From: Ancylomarina sp048268005
GTDB lineage: Bacteria; Bacteroidota; Bacteroidia; Bacteroidales; Marinifilaceae
Length of the DNA stretch: 64,000 nucleotides
Assembly: GCA_048268005.1 (NCBI GenBank)
Contig: JBLWWJ010000004.1
Location: forward strand, 124,001-188,000
Direction of reading: 5' to 3'
Shown: positions 47,801 to 53,687 of the stretch, in pieces
Numbering within the stretch: the first letter of the stretch is position 1
Layout: every line of letters starts with the position of its first letter
Notes under the pieces: model-generated
What the model saw: the letters and a program-made list of their open reading frames with translations, nothing else
Databases searched by the model: none
Told to the model about the DNA's origin: nothing
Position numbers and translations under genes: made by a program

Positions 47801-48320
47801 CGAAATAGATGATGTGGTTTTGAACATGAAGAGGGCTTTTGATGATCCAGCCTCCATTTTTTGTGAAATGAATGTCTTCGTTAAATGTATGACCAGCAAA
47901 GTCAATCTCATTGTTTAGAGTGGATGCGCTGAAATAGATCGGTTTTAGTAAATCAAGGAGCATGTCACTTCCAAGTTTTAAACTACCATATATCGTCAAA
48001 AAGTGTGCAGGATCATTATTCGCTTTAAGAGTCGGGAAGTTGGTTACTCTCGACCAGTCCATATTCGCACATTTAGCCACATCGTTGATTACGACTTCAG
48101 CACCAGCAATTGGGAATGAGTGCTCATCAAAGAATACATTGTCATTGAAATTTGGTACTGCAGCATCGGGATTGATTTGTCCACCAGGTTGATCACTCCA
48201 ATGTTGAATTTCATTCCAGTTTCCAGAGCCTCCGATCCAATAAAAGTCTTTGGCACTGACGACACTTGAAAAGGACAGTAGGATAATAATGTAAATTAAG
48301 CCGATTGCTTTCGTATTCAT
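38880..48320 (-). CDS. Giant SprB-like type IX secreted surface protein
   Basis: A 3146-residue secreted protein. After a signal peptide (ending near VVSA) it has five large modules of about 340-375 residues, each opening with a W-rich element such as DFYWIGGSGNWNEIQHW and DNVFFD (starts near residues 26, 381, 724, 1082 and 1455). From about 1921 to 3000 come fourteen SprB-type repeats (C-x-G-x-x-D/N-G, then GGTxPYTYxW, then Y-x-V-x-V-T-D-x-x-x-C). The C-terminal type B sorting domain (about 3056-3146) opens with IPKAFTPNQDGYNDYW and ends in the IAR tail. It probably acts as a gliding or attachment adhesin exported through the type IX system with the SprF-like partner next to it. Reading frame is open across 9.4 kb. 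Confidence 0.93.
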   Translation of the reverse strand: MNTKAIGLIYIIILLSFSSVVSAKDFYWIGGSGNWNEIQHWSDQPGGQINPDAAVPNFNDNVFFDEHSFPIAGAEVVINDVAKCANMDWSRVTNFPTLKANNDPAHFLTIYGSLKLGSDMLLDLLKPIYFSASTLNNEIDFAGHTFNEDIHFTKNGGWIIKSPLHVQNHIIYFEQGNLSFEAEVTCAQIIADNPISRTWTLNNSTINLTGSGASVLMINADNLNLNSGSSKIIAGGTGASIAISGSSPISLYNVEFQENGASIINETLSVNFNDVQFLAGGSLEGPNRFQNLIFTKGNDYAIHSGSDQTILDTWTAIGTCSQHINISGLGGNGNLIANAISLDFLKIQNMVASGTAAPFIAPNSFRLGGLTGWTIIDPAPQNYSWTGVTDNKWSTPTNWNLGCVPSRIDNATISGVFNVEIDTDAECKSLILSDDVTLSGSSKLSIFGSLNAGSATWDLLGTTHFEGNGTISINNPFKADVYFSGGGSWQLATTLQIPDNTLHFEFGQITTNSNNLTLNRFVSTGDELRILNLGTSTLRLNGNYLKTWEAQGNSFNIPESAYTIELIEQTAGFYNNLSGSVTYNKVHFIDNREKANLTNEGDIVSFNEVHFFAGANISGDHNYDILELSAGKTYLFEAGSEQKVTTANGFIAEGTCADFIYLTGNGGISHIRSDVNSDKILYVQITDVEVIGGITLSGGLDAQSSFGIQNYNGWNIVEKTLSQDFVWIGTDDSDWFNPNNWDLGCIPTRIDNVFFDEGNIGPTGSRTITIDGTRLPECNNMTWSNANNLFFNGSSDLCIYGNLDFTSLPAASFTHTGDIYFKSENTVTLKLDAVILSNDAIFEGKIQEDGSWLVGIWNIDGDFETSGDIKLERGTLNTNSFEISCDEFYSNYSDVRALQLDASVLNLNGIFLTPENLTFDAGTSEIIVGENGKVEVTNGIEAVDFHNITFDKETGTALFSIRGKDVYFNQIDIKSNANFLYEGFDVENLILNQGKTYKFTDAQTFNIGDLTAIGACEGTIDISSLSAGSETTFNSKNGDPINVTQVNLIDVFATPAGTFTANNSIDLGNNTGWDFPTVPTSRDLFWVDGPGNWDDPNHWATSTGGSPGACVPTALDNVHFDINSFIGNTNQIVTTGSGDIRCRTMDWRGSEGNNPILEMGAVEISSAYIYGSLFLNNTLTIDLPDVDFYFRSTEKGNTLELHTFEFPNNVTFDGIDGEWSLANNLNVDGNLFLDNGDFISAGFDISCNYFEASNTNFGKKRGLDITNSVFTIHGFENGRAGYIFTADETASETFTLKADNSQITIHSNKDFYIGGSFFGDYTFNSFLFTDGGSLTSNLVKTRVNNLTFEEGGKLFGTLVLGKLMLNKGTKPNTFIFESNITFPIEEFTAIGSCNFPIDIRASKSGDQANLEVTTSVNADFVLLTDINGVGSAVTYLASNTPTPTNSNWTVNAITAVDLYWVGNGLNDEWSNYLNWSKTSGGTSEGCIPTALDNVFFDSNSFLGSKTVLVNSDARCHNMTWTDDVDPSSIFQVQNQMDIHGFLDFSENMTLEMSGDLKFKGDGLTPDKPIDFAGKALDGDIYFDGDDQSWILQNDLTTTGDLFLDNGSLDTKGNKMSISSFSSLNGSPLANRKLDISGSIVTVNAEKFQSWKMILLGSPMEFTAVNSELYFPKKGGIYCESPVDIKFGDAIFDAYGEININGNGFETGKGEFKTIIFRQQGQIFGDQTISNLEFTLGYGENTIQAGRTINLTNELTMEGVNCSFVYLKSSDDGQKAFINSTIPQIIYHASLKNISMTDSNDHRIIGKYNDEGGNDGWVETPVNDDGEDPPSFHETLPTREEWCSNTATLDHVTHFPINDRTTFQWALKRPTDADFNNLPGETSATVLINESGLYRVEINYNPPSGDDCILFSTIEVVMNITSNIVIEFTTTNVQCYGNEDGFVKAVAQNGNAPYSFFWTDADDNDIPSSTKHLTGESFASGLAPGKYFVQVKDDKGCDQTSSVDVFNAYEMFINDITKKDLKCFNITDGEINIDASGGTGSLTYYLDGNIESANITGLSADEYLVHVQDGNDCKTDEESVELFSPEEITFDFASSGILCSGDKNGSIDPQVSGGVIPYTYNWTSDKGYSSSTPALVDVEGANYTIEITDANNCVYTEIYELVEPEAIVLDDLTVSDANCFGEATGELFVLADKGTAPYEYTINTTTNTTGQFTGLTANTYTLQVTDKNACIKLQDIIIKEPIELGFVISDNIPPTCNNLKDGIITIVPYGGNNDFSFAWSGPNDFRSYTKNNTGLDFGEYTLLLKDKKECTYEGTVSLLKSPPLQLGLVVEEEVSVAGANDGSFRLEILGGAIPYTYKVTGPNGYSRFSPTFFDEDEALFENLVGGLYTVTITDESSCGSITKDIMVPEGDLLVTQIIDQENISCTAYNDGALNATAIGGNGTYTYSWTGPSGFTANTKSISALVAGTYNLTVQSAGQTATDQTIILEPTPLLATSNLTDVACFNEPNGSIALDITGGTQPYSILWEGDRGFYSHSDKIYDLAKGNYDYQITDARGCIVSNSVTINEPDAVAVSQTHTDITDIGLRDGTITATASGGTLPYTIFISGPNEYSKKDFNNTTGTFFVDILEQGVYIIEVLDANGCRAITETRIYELEKMVVSLVSKTTPICHGGTEGSIEVLIEDGSGDFTLSWEADNHYKNEDAPLKIENLKAGYYTLSVTDNVTGEVIEFYQDVNEPDPVEVEYGIDHISCYGLTDGYINIYPKGGTPNYTYVWTGIDPGRIDKEDQGDLSPGTYGVTVTDSRACTSVEYSFEIEEPELFAGSHTIKEPLCYGDKNGEVKLEIISGATPYTVSWNTGAVTQNIYNLKFGTYTYTVIDNEDCEFTNTVNLTQPDTLIAEINIFNDVVCYGQNDGEAYTAVSGGTAPYRFNWSNGETTQDISDLRPKKYELIVTDKNDCQDTASVVIEEPEELLLRVEVNRPTVEGASDGAIFSKAFGGIPDYKATWEIETGSEMWSLLNETDLEITDLDRGKYKLTLSDVNSCATDTIINLEYLYDRIIEIPKAFTPNQDGYNDYWDILRIEYIQRLTIVIYDRLGASVYQFTGTGNEYKGNPWTGKNNNSHLPIGSYYYAIEADDSKPLTGTVTIAR
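39320..42560 (-). repeat. SprB repeat array of the giant protein
   Basis: About fourteen protein repeats of roughly 75 residues with the pattern of a Cys-Gly-Asp/Asn-Gly opening, GG-x-x-PY-x-Y-x-W centre and TD-x-x-x-C close. Copies differ in DNA, so this is old protein repetition, not recent duplication. Two or three copies lack the first Cys. Confidence 0.85.
42850..48245 (-). repeat. Five large N-terminal modules of the giant protein
   Basis: Each module begins with a YWIGG-x-GNW-x-x-x-x-HW-like element and a P-x-x-x-DNVFFD-x-x-SF element, then about 300 residues of beta-rich sequence with W/F-turn motifs (for example INSNIDLxGxT patterns). Lengths are about 340-375 residues. Confidence 0.75.
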
Positions 48321-48747
48321 AGCGAAATTCTATAAAATGCGTATTATTTAATCATATAAAATCGAGAGTAGATTCCTGTTTTTAAATAATAAAAAGAGGA
48401 ATAGCTGTATATCATGTAAAAATAAGTTATTTAATTGTAAAAAGCATCAAAATCGTGACTAATGGAAAATATTGCAGATGGTTTATCTGGCTTCTTATTA
48501 ACATATATATAGGGTTTAGGTTTTAAGGATGAATGAAATAGCGTATTTAGGATTAAAATAATAAAAGATTGTTAGATAATCATCTTCGTAATTGTTTTAT
48601 TATTCAATTAGATAGGGACGTTTGTATTGGGTTGGCTGGGGTGCGATGTGAATTACAAATGAAAAAACCACATGAAACTTGATATCCTCAAATTTCATGT
48701 GGTCATTTTTTTAAAAAGTGTTTATTTAATGTCGCATTTCGAGACGT
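48321..48747. other. Intergenic spacer between the giant SprB-like gene and the triple-repeat gene
   Basis: 427 AT-rich bases. It holds the strong terminator at 48660-48712 for the upstream gene. I see no coding sequence and no exact TAnnTTTG promoter for the giant gene. Confidence 0.6.
48660..48712 (-). terminator. Terminator after the triple-repeat gene
   Basis: ACCACATGAAA and TTTCATGTGGT are perfect 11-bp arms with a 15-nt loop, and T runs lie on both flanks. Confidence 0.82.
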
Positions 48748-50007
48748 TTAGTCTGTGAAAATAATTTTTTCCAGTTCATCCCATTTAATAATACTGAACT
48801 CATCGGATGAGGTGAAAATTAAAATACCTGCATTTTTATTTGAGACATCAGCCTGGTCGCCAAGGAAGAGTGTTTCACCGCTATTCAGTACAACAGAAGC
48901 ATAAGCACTAGACATTGGTTTGATGCTTTTGATATTTCTGAATGGAATAGAAAATTTAATATCATCATTATAGCCATTCAGAAGTTCTGAATCCATGGCT
49001 TCATCTAAGTCATAAGCAATAATACCTTCGAGTTCCTGACCTGTCTTTGTGAAGATTTTGCCATAAAGTCGTTCACTATTGGGAAATGATGTGTCGCATA
49101 GTGATTCGGGGGTCTTCTTATCAAGAATTTCAAAGGAAATGAAATGTTTCCAGTGAAAATCAGCTCTGCCAATGTTGGGGAGATTTACAATGATTCCTTT
49201 GTTGCTGGAATTAACATCATTTGTTCCATAAAGCTCTAGTTCTCTGCCTGAGGCAAGTTTTACAAGACAAGCATTTTCTTGTTTGGTGATACTTTTAATT
49301 TTTTTGAACGGGATTTTAAAATCTCCATCAGAGGATTTCCCATCTAATTTGTCAGCTAATAATCTTTCATCGTGATCCCACTGAACAAATCCTGTAAATA
49401 CACCTTGTGTTGTTGTTAGTTTGCCATAAATACCTTGACCAAATGAATCTGTCGTCATTTGTTTTGGGCGGAAAAACCTGATGATATCAATTTTATTCCA
49501 ATTTAAATTAAGCAAACCCAATTCAATATCTAAAATTGAGATTCTGGTATTAATATCATTTGAACCTCCCTTTAAATTGATGAATTTTTCTGATTTAAGT
49601 TCTAAACTAACGCTTTCTCTCCCTGTGATGGTTATGGATTGAATATCTCCGAATCGACACTGGAATTTTCTTGCTAAGGAGTTGGAATTGTATCTGTTAT
49701 TGCTGACAGAGACATTAACCCAATCTCGGTTGTTTGAACGTGAAGATGATTTGTAGTTCGTTTTAAAATTCGATTGATTTAAATACTTGATATAGGGATT
49801 GGATATTTTTTCAGAATTAAAGATATCCGATAGGAATACTTCTTCGTCACCCCACCTGATTGGACCTTCATAGGTATTCCCCTCAACTGTGGTAATGCTA
49901 CCATACAGCATGCAATTGTTTTGTGCTGAAACGGCATTGATTCCGATAAAAAGAAATGTTAAAAGGAAAAGCTGATACCAGGATTGAATTTGCAGATATT
50001 TTTTCAT
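48748..50007 (-). CDS. Secreted protein with a three-fold internal repeat, function unknown
   Basis: I do not recognise this family. The 419-residue protein has a signal peptide (hydrophobic FLLTFLFIGINAVSA, cleavage before QNN). It is built of three homologous units: residues about 32-178 (with an insertion), 193-293 and 313-417. Each runs YGK-x-x-T-x-x-G, then G-x-x-x-W/Y-D-x-D-E, then L-L-x-G, I-P-F-x-x-I-K-S-I, L-x-S-G-x-x-L-x-L-x-G-x-x-D-V-N, and closes with W-x-x-x-x-x-I-x-F. No catalytic motif stands out. The ATG at 50007 is used; a TTG nine bases upstream is less likely. It lies downstream of an FtsX-type exporter operon with a 150-base gap, so co-regulation is possible. Confidence 0.7.
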   Translation of the reverse strand: MKKYLQIQSWYQLFLLTFLFIGINAVSAQNNCMLYGSITTVEGNTYEGPIRWGDEEVFLSDIFNSEKISNPYIKYLNQSNFKTNYKSSSRSNNRDWVNVSVSNNRYNSNSLARKFQCRFGDIQSITITGRESVSLELKSEKFINLKGGSNDINTRISILDIELGLLNLNWNKIDIIRFFRPKQMTTDSFGQGIYGKLTTTQGVFTGFVQWDHDERLLADKLDGKSSDGDFKIPFKKIKSITKQENACLVKLASGRELELYGTNDVNSSNKGIIVNLPNIGRADFHWKHFISFEILDKKTPESLCDTSFPNSERLYGKIFTKTGQELEGIIAYDLDEAMDSELLNGYNDDIKFSIPFRNIKSIKPMSSAYASVVLNSGETLFLGDQADVSNKNAGILIFTSSDEFSIIKWDELEKIIFTD

Positions 50008-50160
50008 TGTAAGCAAGCATTAAAATTCATATTGCTTATAAAACGAATAGTATTCAGAAAAGTTACAGCACATTCTAATAAACACCATAATTCAGTGAAA
50101 ATAAATTAAGCTGTACAATAATTCTGTATGAATAGAACATTTGAGATCGCACTTTTTTAC

Positions 50161-50451
50161 CTAGATTCCCTCCTTTTTTCTAAATAGGATTTGAATAATT
50201 TTAGCTTTTTCAGCAGGCGTATATATTTGAATTAATTCCCAATCCTTATTATAGTCTGCAATTGTTTTTTTTAGTTTATAAATTTTCAACAAATCTTCAG
50301 TAATACCATCTTTTATATCCTTATCGTCCACTTCCCAAGGGAAAGATTCTAATCGGTAAAGGAATTTGGTATTTGATTGACCAATTTTCACTTCAACTTC
50401 TGCAAGTTCAGCTCCAATGTCAATCGGTATGGGGATGCATAATTCTCTCAT
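50161..50451 (-). CDS. Small protein of unknown function at the end of the ABC operon
   Basis: A 96-residue protein with no signal peptide, membrane helix or recognised domain. It opens with MRELCIPIPIDIGAELAEVEVKIGQ and contains KFLYRLESFPWEVDD and DWELIQIYTPAEKAKIIQILFRKK. I recall similar short proteins in Bacteroidota but no assigned function. It is 43 bases downstream of the second FtsX-type permease gene on the same strand, so it is likely in the same transcript. The mix of strands and a short C-terminal helix suggests a small folded cytoplasmic protein. Confidence 0.6.
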   Translation of the reverse strand: MRELCIPIPIDIGAELAEVEVKIGQSNTKFLYRLESFPWEVDDKDIKDGITEDLLKIYKLKKTIADYNKDWELIQIYTPAEKAKIIQILFRKKEGI

Positions 50452-50494
50452 AGCTTGTTAATTTAAGTGTCAATTTATTTCTGATGTTATAATT

Positions 50495-52924
50495 TTATTC
50501 ATATTTAATTGCCATGGCAGGATCAGCTTCAGCTGCTTTGTATGATTGCCACGAAACGGTGAATAGACCTATGATGAGTGAAATGATAAGTGTTAAAACA
50601 AAAATCCATGGATGGATATATATGCGATAAGGAAAATCTTGTAACCATATATTTAGAGACCAATAAGCTATTGGAATGGCTATAAGGTTGGCTATTAGGA
50701 TAAGTTTGAAAAACTCACGCGTAAGGAGATAAACAATATTTCCCGTTGATGCTCCCAGTACTTTTCTGACACCAAGTTCTTTTGTGCGTTGCTCTGCCAT
50801 GAAGGATGATAAACCGAATAAACCCATTGAAGCGATTAAGATACTGATAATTGAAAAGATAATAAACATGAGAGTTAAGCGCTCTTCTGTTTCGAACCTC
50901 TGATTTATTCTATCATCTAAAAAGAAATGGTTAAACGCATGTTTTGGACTAAATTTATTCCATGTTTTTTGGATATACTCCAGGGTTTCACTCTGTTTGT
51001 GTTGTTTTATTTTAATGTGTAGCATTCGTCTATGTTCAGGCGATTCTGAAACAAACAGGTTGAGTGGTTCTATGGCCATACTTAGCGTTTGATAATGAAA
51101 ATCACTAATGACCCCAATCACTTTTCCTTTTCGAATATCTTTGTGCTCTCCAATAGATACACCAAATTGTAGTTTTTTACCTATGGAATTGATCCCCCAA
51201 TTAAATTTTTGGCTGGCAGACTGATTGACAATAAAAGCAGTTGTGGAATCTGTATTTATTTCCTTACTGAATGCCCTTCCTTGTATTAATTTAAGCTTCA
51301 TTAAATCGATGTAGTCGAAGTCTATTACATTAAAATTTAAGGCATACTCCTTCATCTCGCCTTTGTCTTCGTACAAGTGCACCGTTTTTGAATTTGAAAA
51401 ACCAATTAAAAACGTTGATGTTGCTACAGCTTCAATATTCAGATTTTTTTTGAGTTCAGCCTTAAACTCATTCATGTTGACTTGCATTGCTGAGTCGAGA
51501 ACAGGAGCAACAATAATATTCTCTTTATTGAATCCCATGTCCTTATTTTTAAGGAAAAAAAGTTGGGAAATGACAATGATTGTACCACTTATCATGATGG
51601 CTGAAACCGTAAACTGACAGATGACCAGAAATTGTCTCAGAAGTTTATTCCCACCCCGGGCTTTTCGGCTTCCTTTTAGTATAGATGCTGGCTTAAAAGC
51701 AGATAAATAGAAAGCGGGATAAGATCCGGAAACTATACCAAGAATAAATGCGATGGCAATAATAAATAAAAACACATCAGGTGTATCTGTGATACTTAGC
51801 ACCAAATCCTTGTTTACAATCATGTTGAATAGAGGGAGAATAAGCTCTACACTAATGATTGCTATTATTAATGCAGAGAATGTTAGACTTAAACTCTCCA
51901 ATAGAAACAAACGGATGATGCTTTCTTTTTGAGCCCCTACAACTTTTCGCATACCAACTTCTTTGGCTCGCTTGCTCGATCTGGCCGTAGCCATATTCAT
52001 ATAATTAATGCCTGCAATTGTTAGGATGAATAGAGCAATAGCAAACAGAATGTAGATGTATTTAATATTACCTGTTGGGGCATCCCAATTCAAATCTGAC
52101 TTTAAATGTATATCAGCTATTTTTTGAAAAACAATTTTAAAATCGACGCCTAGTTGATCCCCAAATTCCCTCATATACTTTTCGTAATAAAGAGGGAATT
52201 TTTTTTCCAGGCTTGTAATCTTAGCATTGTCTTTTAGTAGAATAAAAGTATAAATACTAAAACTCCAAAAAGCTTCAGGTCCACGGGAGTTAATGTATCC
52301 TTCCTTGTCTCTTTCAACCAGCGTACTTATTGAAAAAAGAACGTTAAATTTAAAATGAGAATTAGAGGGGATATCCTTAATGATACCTTTCACCGTAAAT
52401 TCATATGTATCATCAACTAAAATAACTTTGCCGATAGGATCTTCCTTGCCAAAATACTTTTCTGCTAATGTTTGATTTAATACGACAGAGTTTGGTTCTG
52501 TTAATACTTTTTGAGAGTCACCTTTTATTAATTCATATGAGAAAACATTAAAAACGCTGGAATCTACATAAGCGATACGTTCCTCATAAAAATTCTGATC
52601 TTTATACTTTATTTGTTGTTTGCCTGATGGTATGAATCGAACAAATTCTTCAACTTCCGGGAAATATTCTTTGAAGGTGGGCCCCATTGGGAGGGCTGAA
52701 GGTGCTATTCGATCTTGCTTACCATTGAGTACGAAATCAGATCCAATTCTAAAAATTCGATCGTGTTTGATATTGTATTTATCGTAGGAGAATTCATCCC
52801 GAATAAATAGGGTGATTAAAATTGCACAAATTAATCCTATGGACAAGCCTGCCATATTGATGGCAGAATAGAACTTATTTCTAGATATATTTCTGATAAT
52901 AGTTATAAAGAAATTCTTGAGCAT
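50495..52924 (-). CDS. ABC transporter permease, FtsX/MacB type (second permease)
   Basis: An 809-residue permease with the MacB architecture duplicated as two FtsX domains. Each half has an N-terminal membrane helix, a large periplasmic MacB_PCD domain and three C-terminal helices. Markers are FYSAINMAGLSIGLICAILITLFIRDEF (first helix) and ATARSSKRAKEVGMRKVVGAQKESIIRLFL and RTKELGVRKVLGAST (the coupling helices of the two FtsX regions). It follows the ATPase gene after 35 bases. It is homologous to the permease at 53688-56036, so the two may act as a pair around a shared ATPase. No outer-membrane TolC or HlyD-type adaptor is encoded nearby. Function is inferred as envelope transport or signalling. 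Confidence 0.87.
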   Translation of the reverse strand: MLKNFFITIIRNISRNKFYSAINMAGLSIGLICAILITLFIRDEFSYDKYNIKHDRIFRIGSDFVLNGKQDRIAPSALPMGPTFKEYFPEVEEFVRFIPSGKQQIKYKDQNFYEERIAYVDSSVFNVFSYELIKGDSQKVLTEPNSVVLNQTLAEKYFGKEDPIGKVILVDDTYEFTVKGIIKDIPSNSHFKFNVLFSISTLVERDKEGYINSRGPEAFWSFSIYTFILLKDNAKITSLEKKFPLYYEKYMREFGDQLGVDFKIVFQKIADIHLKSDLNWDAPTGNIKYIYILFAIALFILTIAGINYMNMATARSSKRAKEVGMRKVVGAQKESIIRLFLLESLSLTFSALIIAIISVELILPLFNMIVNKDLVLSITDTPDVFLFIIAIAFILGIVSGSYPAFYLSAFKPASILKGSRKARGGNKLLRQFLVICQFTVSAIMISGTIIVISQLFFLKNKDMGFNKENIIVAPVLDSAMQVNMNEFKAELKKNLNIEAVATSTFLIGFSNSKTVHLYEDKGEMKEYALNFNVIDFDYIDLMKLKLIQGRAFSKEINTDSTTAFIVNQSASQKFNWGINSIGKKLQFGVSIGEHKDIRKGKVIGVISDFHYQTLSMAIEPLNLFVSESPEHRRMLHIKIKQHKQSETLEYIQKTWNKFSPKHAFNHFFLDDRINQRFETEERLTLMFIIFSIISILIASMGLFGLSSFMAEQRTKELGVRKVLGASTGNIVYLLTREFFKLILIANLIAIPIAYWSLNIWLQDFPYRIYIHPWIFVLTLIISLIIGLFTVSWQSYKAAEADPAMAIKYE

Positions 52925-52959
52925 AGGATAACCTTTAATTCTGATTCTTTTTTGAGGTG

Positions 52960-53643
52960 TTATAATTTTTGTCTCATGTTTTCAGTTACGATATGTCCAT
53001 CGAAAAGTTGAATGATTCGATGAGAGCGATCAGCATCAGAAGGCGAGTGAGTTACCATCACAATTGTTGTGCCTGTTTCGTTAAGTTGTGTTAGTAGGTT
53101 CATCACTTCTTCACCATTAGCTGAGTCGAGATTACCCGTTGGCTCATCGGCCAAAATCAGTTTTGGATTTGTGATTACAGCCCTTGCTATAGCTGCTCTT
53201 TGCTGCTGACCTCCTGATAATTGTTGAGGAAAATGTTTTGCCCTATGAGTAATTTTCATTCTATCTAATACTTCATTAACGCGTTTTTTACGTTCAGAGC
53301 TAGAAACTTTCATATAGAGTAATGGCAGTTCTACATTTTCATAAACCGTAAGTTCTTCAATCAAATTGAAACTTTGAAAAACAAAACCAATGTTTTCTTT
53401 ACGTAAGTTTGTGCGCTGACGCTCATTATAGCCATCAACCTGTGCATCATTAAAAAAGAGTTCACCGCTTGTGGGGTTATCTAATAAACCTAAAATATTT
53501 AGGAGGGTCGATTTTCCACAACCTGATGGTCCCATGATAGCAACAAATTCTCCTTCATTTATTTCCAGGTTTACATTATTCAGAGCAGTTGTTTCCACTT
53601 CATCTGTTCTGAATTTTTTCATTAAGTTGTTTGTTTTTATCAT
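52960..53643 (-). CDS. ABC transporter ATP-binding protein, LolD/MacB type
   Basis: A 227-residue ATPase. Walker A GPSGCGKS is at residues 38-45, the Q-loop at GFVFQSFNL, the signature at LSGGQQQRAAIARA (about residues 142-155) and Walker B with the catalytic Glu at LILADEPTGNLDS. The H-loop His follows in VTHSPSDADRS. It is a type of mechanotransmission ABC protein with FtsX-like permeases. It lies between two permease genes in one operon whose control region contains a sigma-54 promoter. Confidence 0.93.
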   Translation of the reverse strand: MIKTNNLMKKFRTDEVETTALNNVNLEINEGEFVAIMGPSGCGKSTLLNILGLLDNPTSGELFFNDAQVDGYNERQRTNLRKENIGFVFQSFNLIEELTVYENVELPLLYMKVSSSERKKRVNEVLDRMKITHRAKHFPQQLSGGQQQRAAIARAVITNPKLILADEPTGNLDSANGEEVMNLLTQLNETGTTIVMVTHSPSDADRSHRIIQLFDGHIVTENMRQKL

Positions 53644-53687
53644 GGCTAATTAATATTTCAAATGTTGATAATATACTAGTGTGAAAC

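Noticed and set aside
38880..48320. Possible frameshift or assembly fusion in the 9.4-kb gene
   Set aside because: The reading frame is open throughout, modules repeat in register, and the protein ends with a normal type B sorting domain.
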